Positions 7,220 to 15,785 of a stretch of 64,000 bases of DNA are shown piece after piece; position 1 is the stretch's first letter; the number at the start of each line of letters is the position of its first letter. The position numbers were made by a program, and so were the translations under genes. This DNA is from an uncultured Lachnospiraceae bacterium (lineage in GTDB: Bacteria; Bacillota; Clostridia; Lachnospirales; Lachnospiraceae): positions 1 through 64,000 of the forward strand of contig CALGVA010000051.1 of the NCBI GenBank assembly GCA_937920345.1. The letters run 5' to 3'. Under the pieces are notes generated by a model that saw only the letters and a list, made by a program, of their open reading frames with translations, did no database searches and was not told the DNA's origin.

Positions 7220-8026
7220 ATGGAATATTTAAAAGCCAAAAGAAAGGATTTAGGACAAGTCTATCAGTTAGTGCAGGACACTATTCAAACCATATACCCT
7301 CAATATTATCCGCAAGAAATAGTAGATTTTTTCAGTAATCTTCACTCAAAAGAAAAAATTGCCGCTGATATAGACAGTGGCTATGTACGGGTATTATTTT
7401 TAGATAACTGTTTGATAGGCACGGGAACTTTTTCAGAAAATCATATTTCGAGATTATTTGTACTTCCCGATTTTCAGAAAAATGGATATGGAAGTCATAT
7501 CATGCAATGTCTTGAAGAAGAAATATCTACTAAGCATAATTTAGTTATACTGGACGCTTCACTTTGTGCTACTTGTTTTTATGAACATAAAGGATATAAG
7601 ACTATTTCACATAATGAATTATCAACCGACAATGGTTTTACTTTGGTGTATGGAATAATGGAAAAACCATTAATAGTTAGCAGTACAAAAATATGTTATG
7701 AGGGGAAATTTTTTGTTCCTATCATAAACACAGAAAATGGGGAAGTTGATAATCAGACACTATTTGCATATCACCAAAACGGAAATATTTTATGGGCAGA
7801 ATATTATGGTGGGGAAATAAAAAAGGGTACAATGATTGGATTAGTTGGGCTAAATGGAGAATTAGACTTTTACTATCAGCACATAAATCAAAACAACGAT
7901 ATAAGGGTTGGAAAATGCCATAGTATACCACGCATTTTGGATAATGGGAAAATAGAACTATCCGAGCAATGGCAATGGTTGAATGGAGATAAATCAAAAG
8001 GTCTATCAACTGTCCGGGAAAAGTAA
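7220..8026 (+). CDS. GNAT acetyltransferase fused to a C-terminal beta-rich domain
   Basis: Residues about 1-145 are a GNAT N-acetyltransferase, with the acetyl-CoA loop in RLFVLPDFQKNGYGSHIM. Residues about 155-268 form a second domain (FFVPIINTENGEVDNQTLFA... WAEYYGGEIKKGTMIG... KCHSIPRIL). This domain is familiar as a stand-alone small protein often mis-annotated as N-acetylglutamate synthase. Here the two are one polypeptide. The ATG at 7220 has TGGAGG eight bases upstream and is better than the in-frame ATG at 7205. The gene is divergent from MocR and probably regulated by it. The substrate may be an amine or small metabolite; that is inference. Codon usage is AT-rich, suggesting transfer. 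Confidence 0.85.
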   Translation: MEYLKAKRKDLGQVYQLVQDTIQTIYPQYYPQEIVDFFSNLHSKEKIAADIDSGYVRVLFLDNCLIGTGTFSENHISRLFVLPDFQKNGYGSHIMQCLEEEISTKHNLVILDASLCATCFYEHKGYKTISHNELSTDNGFTLVYGIMEKPLIVSSTKICYEGKFFVPIINTENGEVDNQTLFAYHQNGNILWAEYYGGEIKKGTMIGLVGLNGELDFYYQHINQNNDIRVGKCHSIPRILDNGKIELSEQWQWLNGDKSKGLSTVREK

Positions 8027-8058
8027 TTTATGTCGGGAATTATAAAATGGATAATCAA

Positions 8059-8089
8059 GGAGCGATAGACAAAATGCTGTCGCCCCTTT
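8059..8089 (+). terminator. Hairpin after the GNAT gene
   Basis: GGAGCGATAG pairs with CTGTCGCCCC, with G-U pairs allowed, followed by only TTT. It is a probable terminator of the GNAT transcript, 33 bases after its stop. Confidence 0.55.
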
Positions 8090-8124
8090 GGATTATAAAA
8101 TTATATAATAGAAATTATTAGAAA

Positions 8125-8156
8125 AGTAAAGGGTTGTTAGAGAGCAGCCCTTTACT
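8125..8156. repeat. Strong isolated hairpin
   Basis: AGTAAAGGGTTG (8125-8136) and CAGCCCTTTACT (8145-8156) form a 12-bp stem around an 8-base loop, with one G-U pair. No proper T run follows. It may be a second terminator. The remainder of 8027-8595 is AT-rich with no gene visible on either strand, apart from the promoter at 8511. Confidence 0.5.
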
Positions 8157-8510
8157 AGAAGTAATTTTAAGCATTGATTATATTCTTTATACAAGTTCTG
8201 CGTATACCGTTGCGAAAGTGCACTTTTTTCGAAAATTCAAGCAGTTATGAGTACAGTTGCAACTTTGTGTATTTGATAAGAACACTTTGCTTTATTCTTT
8301 ATTAAGTGTGCTTGAGTATTGAAAGTAGTATGGTTCCCCCAAAATACTTTTTCAAAAACGTGATTCAATTTATATGTTATATACTACGTTGTACTTAATT
8401 AACAAGGTTTGTGAAGGAATAGAAAGAATGAAAATTATTAAATTTTCTCGAAAATACATATTTAAATATAAATTATTGTTTTCGGATAAAAAAAGATAAA
8501 ATTATAATTA

Positions 8511-8539
8511 TTGTTACACATGATAAAATGCTATATAAT
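8511..8539 (+). promoter_or_regulatory. Promoter of the SdpI-like gene
   Basis: TTGTTA (8511-8516), 17 bases and a perfect TATAAT (8534-8539). The start would be near 8546, about 50 bases before the ATG at 8596. Confidence 0.6.
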
Positions 8540-8595
8540 GAAGGAGAAGTAATAATTGACATGAATTTAGAGAGGGAGTCTTGGAGGAATTAATA

Positions 8596-9087
8596 ATGTT
8601 GCAATTAATATTGGTGTTTATTTGTCCAATAGTTTTAACTATAGTTGCCTTATATTTAAAAAAAAATATAAAAACTGATATAGGAAAGTCGGGATATATA
8701 ACAAAGAAATCTATAGAATCAGAAGAGACATGGATATATGCTCAGATAGTAGCACCGAACATTTATTTAAAAACGGCTGTTGTATGTTTAGTGATAGATA
8801 TTCTTGTAATATTGTTGCTTATTGGTAATAATGAATACAATATGATAATAAAGATTAGTAACTGTATTGGATTTGTTTTTGTATTTTTACCTTTTTTTGT
8901 AATAGATAATAAAATAGAGGATTTTCAAAAAAATTTTTTTGATAAAGAGGATAAAAAGTATGAAAGTGTTAAATGGATCAAACTTGTGAAATTTTTAATT
9001 AGAGAAAAAAATTTTCCCAAACTTAAAATAGCACTAAATTCTAGTGCATGGAAAAACTTATTGAATGAGAAGCGAGTTGAATTGTAA
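8596..9087 (+). CDS. Diverged SdpI-like membrane protein
   Basis: This 163-residue protein has hydrophobic segments at about residues 2-20, 55-78 and 83-103. It carries the SdpI-family signature in degraded form: GKSGYITKKSIESEETWIYAQ, compared with IGYRTSRSMKNDKTWKFAQ in the intact relative at 10906. SdpI confers immunity to the SDP toxin in Bacillus subtilis. Most family members are simply uncharacterised membrane proteins. The C-terminal 50 residues are charged and unlike SdpI. The ATG at 8596 has GGAGG eight bases upstream; a TTG at 8581 is the alternative. It is very AT-rich and probably acquired. An immunity role is only a possibility. Confidence 0.65.
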   Translation: MLQLILVFICPIVLTIVALYLKKNIKTDIGKSGYITKKSIESEETWIYAQIVAPNIYLKTAVVCLVIDILVILLLIGNNEYNMIIKISNCIGFVFVFLPFFVIDNKIEDFQKNFFDKEDKKYESVKWIKLVKFLIREKNFPKLKIALNSSAWKNLLNEKRVEL

Positions 9088-9135
9088 GCGCTAAGTAATA
9101 GGGTATCACTTATTGAAAAAATCCGGGAGTTTCCA

Positions 9136-10863
9136 GACTTTCACTTTCAATACTCTACGATTTATTTATACAGCATTCCTGAACTTTAGGATTCCATGGT
9201 GCCATATTTTCAAGATCCTCGTCAGACATGTCTTTGTTGGGTCTTGCTTCAAGAAGGTATTCCAGATATTTCTGAGGATTCAGACCGTTTGCTCTGGCGG
9301 TTTCAAGGAGCGAATATACCATCATGCTGGCATCGGCGCCATCTGTAGTATCGCAGAACAGCCAGTTGCGCCTCCCCACTGTCACGGGGCGGATGGAATT
9401 CTCACTTAAGTTGTTCGATATGCTGCAGTGCCCATCCTCAAGATAAGTCATCATATAGTCCTGCTGATTTTTCGCATAAGTCAGTGCCCTCGACAGACGG
9501 CTCCCATTCGGTGCCTCCTGCTTATTGATCCACGAAAGAAAAGCCTCCACAACAGGTTTCTGATCCTTTAGGCGGCGGTTGTATATCTGCTTATAGGAGA
9601 GGCCTTTTTCACGGTACCCCCGTTCGTATTCAAACAGTTTATTGCAATAGAGGAGCCCCTGTACGGCAGGATCGGTATAATCCTTTTCCTTACCCTTTGG
9701 AATGGCCTCCAGAAAATATCTTCTGATGTGCGCATAACAGCAGCACCTTTTGAAGTCCTTCAGTTTGTTGTATCCGGCATATCCATCTACATTGATGTAG
9801 GTGCCGGTCGCTGATCCCTGAAAGAACTTCGCAGCAGCATCACCATTCCTTGTTGGATGATACTGATAAATGATGATGGGATTTAATCCGTCATCACCGG
9901 AACGGAATAACCACACATAAGATTTGGATTGTGGCCGTCTGTCCGCCTCCTTTAATACCTGAATGGGTGTCTCATCGGCAGCGACAAACTTTCTTCCGGT
10001 GAGAAGCCGGTGAAAGTAACCGACCATTGGCAGAAAATAGTTCCCGGCACAATAGATTGTCCAGTGGGCCATGGTGCCGCGCCCAATCGTAACACCAAAC
10101 TGGTTTTTAAAATCTTTCTCCTGCCGGTAGTAGGGTAAGGCATTGATAAACTTCCCATACATGACATGGGCTGCCAGACCGGAAGAAACATAACTGTGGG
10201 GAACCAGCGGTGAGGCACCTTCCTCTTTTACGAACTGTGGTTCCAGAGAATCTTTACAGACGGGGCATTCATATGTAGTCGCCATGTAATCCACGCGTTC
10301 CAGATATGCCGGGTGAAAAACAAGCTCTGTCCGGACAGTCTCGCTTCCGATGGGAACCATCTGTGTTCCACAGACAGGGCAGTTCTTTTCCTCGCCGGTT
10401 AATGTATTAAGCAGGACCTGTCTATGGGGAAGATTATCAAACATCTCATCATAAGTGGCCTTCGGTTTTCGTTCTCTCTTGTGGGCAGAAACGTCTATGA
10501 TTTCCGGTTCAATCATCTCGGGGATCCGGTCATCCGGCATTTCTTCGAAAAGATTCATCTGCCCCGGAAAAGGACTTTTCAGCTTTTCACTGGAAGAGCC
10601 AAACAGTTTTGCTTTCAGGTAATCCACTTCAGCCTGCTTGTTGCCCAACTCCTGACGCAGTCCCTCGATGGTCTTCTGTAAAGACTCCATTGATTTCGTC
10701 TGTGTCATGATCAGTTCATTCAGTTTTGAGATGGTATTCTTAAGCTCTGTAAGCTGGATGTCTTTGGCTGAACGCGGCATGGTTTTTCGCCTGTTTTGAT
10801 AGGCTCATTATACCACAAAACAGGAGAACAATCCAGTAAAATCAAGTGATAAGACTGAAAGTC
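9136..10863 (-). mobile_element. IS66-family insertion sequence, single transposase gene
   Basis: The element is defined by its TnpC-like transposase and by short inverted ends: GACTTTCA at 9136-9143 and TGAAAGTC at 10856-10863. The terminal repeats match beyond these eight bases only weakly, and I see no identical 8-bp target duplication beside them. A shared AAAATCC occurs at 9118-9124 and 10864-10870 but would place the left end elsewhere, so the exact left end is uncertain. The accessory genes tnpA and tnpB of classical IS66 are absent, as in ISBst12-type relatives. It lies between two SdpI-family genes and interrupts neither. Confidence 0.75.
9155..10780 (-). CDS. IS66 family transposase
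   Basis: This 541-residue transposase appears full length. In order it has an N-terminal coiled-coil (residues about 5-60), a basic linker with KLFGSSSEK, a zinc-binding region with CPVCGTQM and CPVCKDS, and the DDE catalytic core. The core shows FVAADETPIQVL (first Asp), YINVDGYAGYNKL (second Asp) and NNLSENSIRPVTVGRRNWLF (Glu). The SxxSEN-RP-xGRKNW-type block is diagnostic of IS66. All key residues are present, so the enzyme may be active. It cuts and pastes the element that contains it. Confidence 0.95.
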   Translation of the reverse strand: MPRSAKDIQLTELKNTISKLNELIMTQTKSMESLQKTIEGLRQELGNKQAEVDYLKAKLFGSSSEKLKSPFPGQMNLFEEMPDDRIPEMIEPEIIDVSAHKRERKPKATYDEMFDNLPHRQVLLNTLTGEEKNCPVCGTQMVPIGSETVRTELVFHPAYLERVDYMATTYECPVCKDSLEPQFVKEEGASPLVPHSYVSSGLAAHVMYGKFINALPYYRQEKDFKNQFGVTIGRGTMAHWTIYCAGNYFLPMVGYFHRLLTGRKFVAADETPIQVLKEADRRPQSKSYVWLFRSGDDGLNPIIIYQYHPTRNGDAAAKFFQGSATGTYINVDGYAGYNKLKDFKRCCCYAHIRRYFLEAIPKGKEKDYTDPAVQGLLYCNKLFEYERGYREKGLSYKQIYNRRLKDQKPVVEAFLSWINKQEAPNGSRLSRALTYAKNQQDYMMTYLEDGHCSISNNLSENSIRPVTVGRRNWLFCDTTDGADASMMVYSLLETARANGLNPQKYLEYLLEARPNKDMSDEDLENMAPWNPKVQECCINKS

Positions 10864-10905
10864 AAAATCCTGAATCGGAATGTTTTATAAGCGGGGAGAA
10901 AGAGA

Positions 10906-11268
10906 ATGTGGTTTTGGTGGTTTATATTGATCTGTGATTTATTGATTCCGGTTTTGATGATTGTGCTGGGAAGGATAATGTGGAAGCTTCCGCCAGGGAG
11001 TATAAACGGGATCATCGGTTACCGGACAAGCCGGTCTATGAAAAACGATAAAACATGGAAATTCGCCCAGAAGTACTGCGGGAAGCTGTGGTGGAAGGCC
11101 GGCTGGGTGATGTTAATACCTTCCGCACTGTTACACCTACCGTTTTACCGCAGTTTAGCAAATACGATAGGGGCATTATCGGCAATCTTATGTATCGTTC
11201 AGTGTATTGCTATGATTGTGCCGATATTTTTTACGGAGAGAGCGCTGAAAAGAAACTTTCCTTATTGA
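10906..11268 (+). CDS. SdpI family membrane protein
   Basis: This 120-residue protein has three predicted membrane segments (about residues 3-24, 63-80 and 87-107). The SdpI signature IIGYRTSRSMKNDKTWKFAQKYCGKLWW is well preserved at about 36-63. In Bacillus subtilis SdpI gives immunity to the SdpC toxin and signals to SdpR. No sdpR or toxin gene is adjacent here, so immunity is not shown. GGGGAGAAAGAGA precedes the ATG. It stands just right of the IS66 element, with a diverged family member to the left of it. Confidence 0.82.
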   Translation: MWFWWFILICDLLIPVLMIVLGRIMWKLPPGSINGIIGYRTSRSMKNDKTWKFAQKYCGKLWWKAGWVMLIPSALLHLPFYRSLANTIGALSAILCIVQCIAMIVPIFFTERALKRNFPY

Positions 11269-11317
11269 TATGTAAAGCGTTTGATTTTTCTATAATTTTT
11301 GGATAAGGAACTGCAAA

Positions 11318-12109
11318 ATGTGTGTACAGAAAATGCAAATAGCGGGTTTTACATGCAATCTGTTTCTCCCGCGGGATTATGAGAAAAGCAACAGGCATTA
11401 CCCGGTAATCTATATCAACGGGGATGTACAGACAGAAGAGATCGCAGATGAAATCAGGAAGGCCGGATCTGAGACGGCGTTCCTTCTGCTTTCTATTCGC
11501 CCGGATAACTGGAACGATGATTTTACGCCGTGGAGCGCGCCCGCGTTCCGTAAGGGCGAGGAAGCGCCGAAGGGTCTGGCGGATATATATCTTGCCCGCG
11601 TGGTTAAAGAGATCAAACCGTATATAGATGCTAACTACCGCACGAAGCCGGAACCGGAATACACAGCGATGTTCGGCTATTCTTTAGGCGGACTTACGGC
11701 GGTATACTCGATTTACAGGACAGATGTATTCGGCGCGACCGGTAGTCTTTCCGGGTCTCTGTGGTATGACGGATTCTGTGCGTTTATGGAGAAAGAGCGT
11801 CCCGTCAGACAAGGCATGAAAGTGTATTTGTCTCTTGGTAAAAAAGAGAGTGCAAGCAGAAATCCGCGCATGTGCAAGGTGGCGGAATGTACGGAGCGGG
11901 CGAAGAATACGCTGGCAGAGCAGTTACGACTGTCAGAGAGTCATTGCGGCACGGCGGCAGAACAGACTGACAGAACCGACTGCGCAGACAGTGCACGGGA
12001 GAATCCGGAAGATATCTGTTTCGAGTGGAATGAAGGCGGACACTTTCATGAGATCCCGAAACGGTTCGCGAGGGCGGTTCTGTGGTGGCAGTCCCATATG
12101 CCGGTGTGA
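11318..12109 (+). CDS. Alpha/beta hydrolase, esterase family
   Basis: This 263-residue enzyme resembles the esterase D / IroE type of serine hydrolases. The nucleophile Ser lies in MFGYSLGGLTAVYS (about residue 121) and the catalytic His in EWNEGGHFHEIPKRF near the C terminus. The early strand FLPRDYEKSNRHYPVIYINGD is typical. No signal peptide is seen, so it should act in the cytoplasm. A segment rich in Thr/Asp/Ala before the His block (residues about 205-235) looks like a variable loop. The ATG follows AAGGAACTGCAAA. It lies 49 bases after the SdpI gene. The natural ester substrate is unknown. Confidence 0.83.
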   Translation: MCVQKMQIAGFTCNLFLPRDYEKSNRHYPVIYINGDVQTEEIADEIRKAGSETAFLLLSIRPDNWNDDFTPWSAPAFRKGEEAPKGLADIYLARVVKEIKPYIDANYRTKPEPEYTAMFGYSLGGLTAVYSIYRTDVFGATGSLSGSLWYDGFCAFMEKERPVRQGMKVYLSLGKKESASRNPRMCKVAECTERAKNTLAEQLRLSESHCGTAAEQTDRTDCADSARENPEDICFEWNEGGHFHEIPKRFARAVLWWQSHMPV

Positions 12110-12128
12110 CTGATTTGCAGGCGCGGCA

Positions 12129-13397
12129 TCAGAGGTTTCGTCCGTATCGTGCCAGTTCATAGTTTCGATGTAGTTCTTGTATATCCTTCTGGTCTGCGAT
12201 TCCCGCATTTTTTTCTATTTCAAGGGGTGATTCGGAAGCGGCGGGACGGTCTTTGCGGTTGCGCCTGATCGTTTTGCGGTATTCTTTCCTGATACGTTCG
12301 CGCTCCGACAGTTTGCGGCGCCGTGCCGGCAGCGCTATTTTCCTCACGTCGTCCGTGTCTTCCAGTTCCTCCACAATATCACCGTTTTCGTCTTTAGATG
12401 CGCGGAAAGCATGGAAAGTGGAAATAATACTTTTCACAAGTAAAATGATAATGGACAGGAAAACAAACGCTTCCATGATATAAGACAGGAGAATCAGCCA
12501 CCTGGGGGTCGGCTTCGGCTCTCCGTACTCTGCCATTAAAGCAGCCATCGGGTCTTCTCCGGGACTTCCCTCCATGCGTTCAGTCGGCAGCTCGGTGAAA
12601 TCAATGTCGATCGGGGCGGTCCACTTCCGTAGATCGCGATAGTGACGGCCGGAGATCGTGAAGAGGACCGGCAGCAGGATCAGCAGGAACAGGAGCAGGA
12701 AAAGGGCGAGCATGCCGTTCCCGATACCGTAGATTCTTTTCGACGGGAGATTGCATGTTCTCTTGTGCAGGAATAGATAGTTCTCTGTCTCGCAGATATA
12801 GTGATAGAGAAATGTAACGGGCGTATACAGTATAGCGCTGAACAGCGCGGTATTGCATACGGGCGGATTATCCAGATTCAGTGCAACGGTATAGACAGCC
12901 ATAAAATAGAGCAGAACGAGGAAAGACGGTTCCCGCAGGGCGTCGTGTGCCGGCCGGAAAGAGGTGTCCTCACCGCGGGCGGCTTCTTCCGCTTCCTTTT
13001 TCTGAAGACGGCTGACAATACGACTGATGATCACAAATACAGTTTCTCCCAGGAGCAGCAGCATATAACCCCAGAACATGATGCTTTCACGCATCGATCC
13101 GGCGATGGTCCATCCGGCCATGCCGGTTGCCGCGAAGGTCAGGGCGCTGATGATGAGATAGGAGAAAAGGCTGCGGCATTTTGTAATGGCGAAGTCAGTT
13201 ACCACAATCGGAAATGCAATCAGGAGACACTTCAGATACAAGGTCTGTCCGATTGTATCCTGCCGCTCGGCGCCGAGGGCATAGAGCAGGGGAGCGATGA
13301 GTGCCATAATAAGGGTGGCGTGGAGCCAGCCCGTTGATTTCTTGATCAGTATTCTCAATTTGACCACCGTTTCCTTATAAGAAGTTTTCTGCCGCAT
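12129..13397 (-). CDS. Multi-pass membrane protein, third gene of a MoxR-DUF58 operon
   Basis: This 422-residue protein has about seven hydrophobic segments across residues 20-260 and another near 310-335. A highly charged, Arg/Lys/Glu-rich cytoplasmic tail follows (RRRKLSERERIRKEYRKTIRR). I do not recognise a named domain. In position and layout it corresponds to the DUF4129- or transglutaminase-containing membrane protein that usually follows moxR and DUF58 genes, but no transglutaminase Cys-His-Asp triad is visible. The start is 15 bases past the DUF58 stop with a weak ribosome site. Function unknown; co-function with the upstream genes is inferred. Confidence 0.7.
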   Translation of the reverse strand: MRQKTSYKETVVKLRILIKKSTGWLHATLIMALIAPLLYALGAERQDTIGQTLYLKCLLIAFPIVVTDFAITKCRSLFSYLIISALTFAATGMAGWTIAGSMRESIMFWGYMLLLLGETVFVIISRIVSRLQKKEAEEAARGEDTSFRPAHDALREPSFLVLLYFMAVYTVALNLDNPPVCNTALFSAILYTPVTFLYHYICETENYLFLHKRTCNLPSKRIYGIGNGMLALFLLLFLLILLPVLFTISGRHYRDLRKWTAPIDIDFTELPTERMEGSPGEDPMAALMAEYGEPKPTPRWLILLSYIMEAFVFLSIIILLVKSIISTFHAFRASKDENGDIVEELEDTDDVRKIALPARRRKLSERERIRKEYRKTIRRNRKDRPAASESPLEIEKNAGIADQKDIQELHRNYELARYGRNL

Positions 13398-13412
13398 TTT
13401 GCGTTCGCGAAA

Positions 13413-14561
13413 TCAGCTTGCGCTGACCTCACGCCTGATCACATGGGTATGGGCAGACGATCTGATATCACAGGTCTCGCCCCTTGTATAGGGAACCACC
13501 CAGACAGCCGGCTGCATTTGATCTGTAAAATGTTCAATCGCGGACTGGTTCTGCGCCGCGTTCTTTGAGATAAAAATTATAACGGCATCTTCCGGCGGTG
13601 TGAAAACCGCAGTACCGGCACCTGCAGACTGTACCGCCTGTTCCTGCCCGGGAGTCTGCGCCGCAAGGAGCATATGAAAGGGAATGACCGAATCGTCACT
13701 TTTACATCGGGAAAGCGCCTGTTCGATATCGGTGAGCTGTTTTCTGCCGGTGGACGGGGCAATATATGTGTCCGCTGCATTGACACAGAGCCCTACTTCC
13801 ATACCGCGTCCGATCAGCTTCTGCGCAAGCGAGGCGGCAACGGAGACGGAGGCTTCTGTCAGATGCTCGTATTTTAAGATACCGCGGTCCTCCATATCTA
13901 GATAAATCATCACTTTTTCCGTCAGCGTGGATTCAAATGTATTGACCATGAGGCTGCCTGTGCGTGCGCTTGCCTTCCAGTTGATCGTGTTCATGGGATC
14001 GGTGACTGTGTATTCCCGAATGGAGGAAAAGGCGAAAGGATCTTCATAAAGCCGTTTTGCGCACTGCAGACTGCCCATAAGACGCTCGCATGTTACGAGA
14101 ATATCGGAGACATCTGTTCTTGCGGCATACACATATAATGCCGCGTCGGCAGGCGCCTCCACGGAGTACCGCCGCCTGTGGAGTATGGAGAAAGTGGTCA
14201 GATCAGATTGATCGATCCGGTAGTACCCTCTCTTCGTGCAGTCGAGCGACAGCTTTCTGGTGACGCGCTGTCTGCCGAGCAGAGCAAAAATATCTCTCTT
14301 ATAGGCGTAATCGCTGACGCTTGTGTTTTCGCAGTCACGAAAAGAGAGATTTCTGTCCATATGAAAACCGACTTCCAGGATAGGAAGCATCATTCTTTTT
14401 CTGTTCTCAATCTGCTCCGTCATTTCCGCCCGCTCGCCTGTGTAGACGAAATCCTGCAGGAAGTCGAGAGAAACCGTCAGGTTTGCGTTCCAGTGTTTTG
14501 CATAGTACAGATTCCACAGGCAGATCAGGAGCAGCAGTCCGATAAAAAATAAACTGATCAT
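13413..14561 (-). CDS. DUF58 family protein
   Basis: This 382-residue protein has one or two N-terminal membrane helices (ISLFFIGLLLLICLWNLYY). A middle region follows, then the DUF58 block with the characteristic EYTVTDPMNTINWKASARTGSLMVNTFES. The C-terminal part has a von Willebrand A-like fold with the MIDAS-like YLDMEDRG. DUF58 proteins pair with MoxR ATPases and are thought to act in envelope or metallo-protein assembly. The ATG at 14561 overlaps the moxR stop as ATGA, indicating translational coupling. A TTG twelve bases earlier is also possible. The function is inferred from the family. Confidence 0.87.
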   Translation of the reverse strand: MISLFFIGLLLLICLWNLYYAKHWNANLTVSLDFLQDFVYTGERAEMTEQIENRKRMMLPILEVGFHMDRNLSFRDCENTSVSDYAYKRDIFALLGRQRVTRKLSLDCTKRGYYRIDQSDLTTFSILHRRRYSVEAPADAALYVYAARTDVSDILVTCERLMGSLQCAKRLYEDPFAFSSIREYTVTDPMNTINWKASARTGSLMVNTFESTLTEKVMIYLDMEDRGILKYEHLTEASVSVAASLAQKLIGRGMEVGLCVNAADTYIAPSTGRKQLTDIEQALSRCKSDDSVIPFHMLLAAQTPGQEQAVQSAGAGTAVFTPPEDAVIIFISKNAAQNQSAIEHFTDQMQPAVWVVPYTRGETCDIRSSAHTHVIRREVSAS

Positions 14562-15514
14562 GGTTTCGTCCAATCTTCCGTGGGAAGCGCGGTGCTCCCT
14601 AAGAGGCCGTGAATAAGGGATTCCTTCTGCTGTGTGTGGGCGGATTCCGCAATGATTCGATGTGCAAGAACCGGTACGGCGACCGTCTTAATATCTTCCG
14701 GCACCACATAGTCCCGCCCCTGTACCATTGCGTAACCCTGTGCGGCACGCAGAAGCGCTAAAGTACCTCTCGGGCTGACGCCCTCTGCAATGCAGCGTCC
14801 GCCGCCGGAGGCGGATTCGTATTTACGTGTTCCGTGGACGAGACTTACAATATAATTTCTCAAGTCCGCATGGACATAAATATTACGGCAGTCCCTTTGC
14901 AGAGCGGCAACTTCATCGAGAGAACAGACCGGTTCGATCTTCTCTAACGGTGAGGCGCTTATGTAGCGGTCGATCATCTGACGCTCCTCTTCTTCGCTTA
15001 AGCTTCCCATGCTGATTCGCATCAGGAATCGGTCCATCTGTGCCTCCGGCAGTGGGTAACACCCGAGTGTTTCCACCGGATTCTGCGTTGCGATTACGAA
15101 GAAGGGGACATCCAGCGGTCTGGTCACGCCGTCCACCGTCACCTGTCCTTCGCCCATGCACTCCAGCAGGCTGGATTGTGTCCGCGGCGTTGCGCGGTTA
15201 ATCTCATCCGCCAGCAGAAGATTGGTGAAGACAGGGCCTTCCTTGAATACAAAAGTACCTTTTTCCTGATTATAATATGACAGTCCCGTCACATCGCTGG
15301 GCAGCAGATCGGGTGTAAACTGGATTCTGCCAAAGGAGAAATCCATGGATCGGGCCAGAGACTTGGCCAGGACGGTCTTACCGGTGCCCGGTACGTCCTC
15401 CAGGAGTACATGTCCTCCTGCCGCCAGGGCCGCGAGGAGAAGCTCCGTGACGGATTCCTTACCGATCATCACCTTGGATACGTTGTCTTTGATTCTTGAG
15501 AGTAAACTGCTCAT
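14558..15514 (-). CDS. MoxR family AAA+ ATPase
   Basis: This 318-residue cytoplasmic AAA+ ATPase acts as a chaperone for assembly of other complexes. Visible motifs are Walker A in LLEDVPGTGKTVLAKSLA, the Walker B region LLLADEINRATPRTQSSLLE and the sensor segment FFVIATQNPVE. The MoxR ending with GTLALLRAAQGYAMVQGRDYVVPEDIK is also present. Length matches the family (about 315). AAAGGGG precedes the ATG. It is the first gene of a three-gene leftward operon with the DUF58 protein and a membrane protein. Confidence 0.93.
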   Translation of the reverse strand: MSSLLSRIKDNVSKVMIGKESVTELLLAALAAGGHVLLEDVPGTGKTVLAKSLARSMDFSFGRIQFTPDLLPSDVTGLSYYNQEKGTFVFKEGPVFTNLLLADEINRATPRTQSSLLECMGEGQVTVDGVTRPLDVPFFVIATQNPVETLGCYPLPEAQMDRFLMRISMGSLSEEEERQMIDRYISASPLEKIEPVCSLDEVAALQRDCRNIYVHADLRNYIVSLVHGTRKYESASGGGRCIAEGVSPRGTLALLRAAQGYAMVQGRDYVVPEDIKTVAVPVLAHRIIAESAHTQQKESLIHGLLGSTALPTEDWTKP

Positions 15515-15659
15515 TTGTGATTCCCCTTTTGCTGTTAAATTTATGTATAAAGTTATAGATTTTCTAAGGCAGCGTTTTTCTGTCTTAAAATTTTGAATTC
15601 AATCTATGCGGAGAATGCCGCTTTTCAGACATTCTTTTCATATTAATCTCTATTCCGCA

Positions 15660-15785
15660 GACGCTTTAGCGTCGGAGGAATCGCGAGCCGAATATCAGAT
15701 TCGGCTCTGCGATAAGAGCTATTTTGTGACGCCTGCGGCACAAATAGCCGTGTGAAAAATGAGCTATCAAGCTTATTTTTCACAC
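15660..15785. repeat. Cluster of four adjacent hairpins in non-coding DNA
   Basis: Four stem-loops follow one another. They are GACGCTTTAGCGTC (15660-15673); GAGCCGAAT with ATTCGGCTC inside a TCGC/GCGA clamp (15681-15712); GCTATTTTGTG with CACAAATAGC (15718-15748); and GTGTGAAAAAT with TATTTTTCACAC, with AGCT pairs inside (15750-15785). None has a proper T run except weakly the last. This may be a mobile palindromic repeat or a structured RNA. The rest of 15515-16391 is AT-rich with no convincing gene. Confidence 0.65.

Noticed and set aside
9117..10870. AAAATCC as the target duplication of the IS66 element
   Set aside because: Using it would put the left end 11 bases outside the matching terminal GACTTTCA, and the repeat is 7 bases, not the usual 8. 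Left unresolved.
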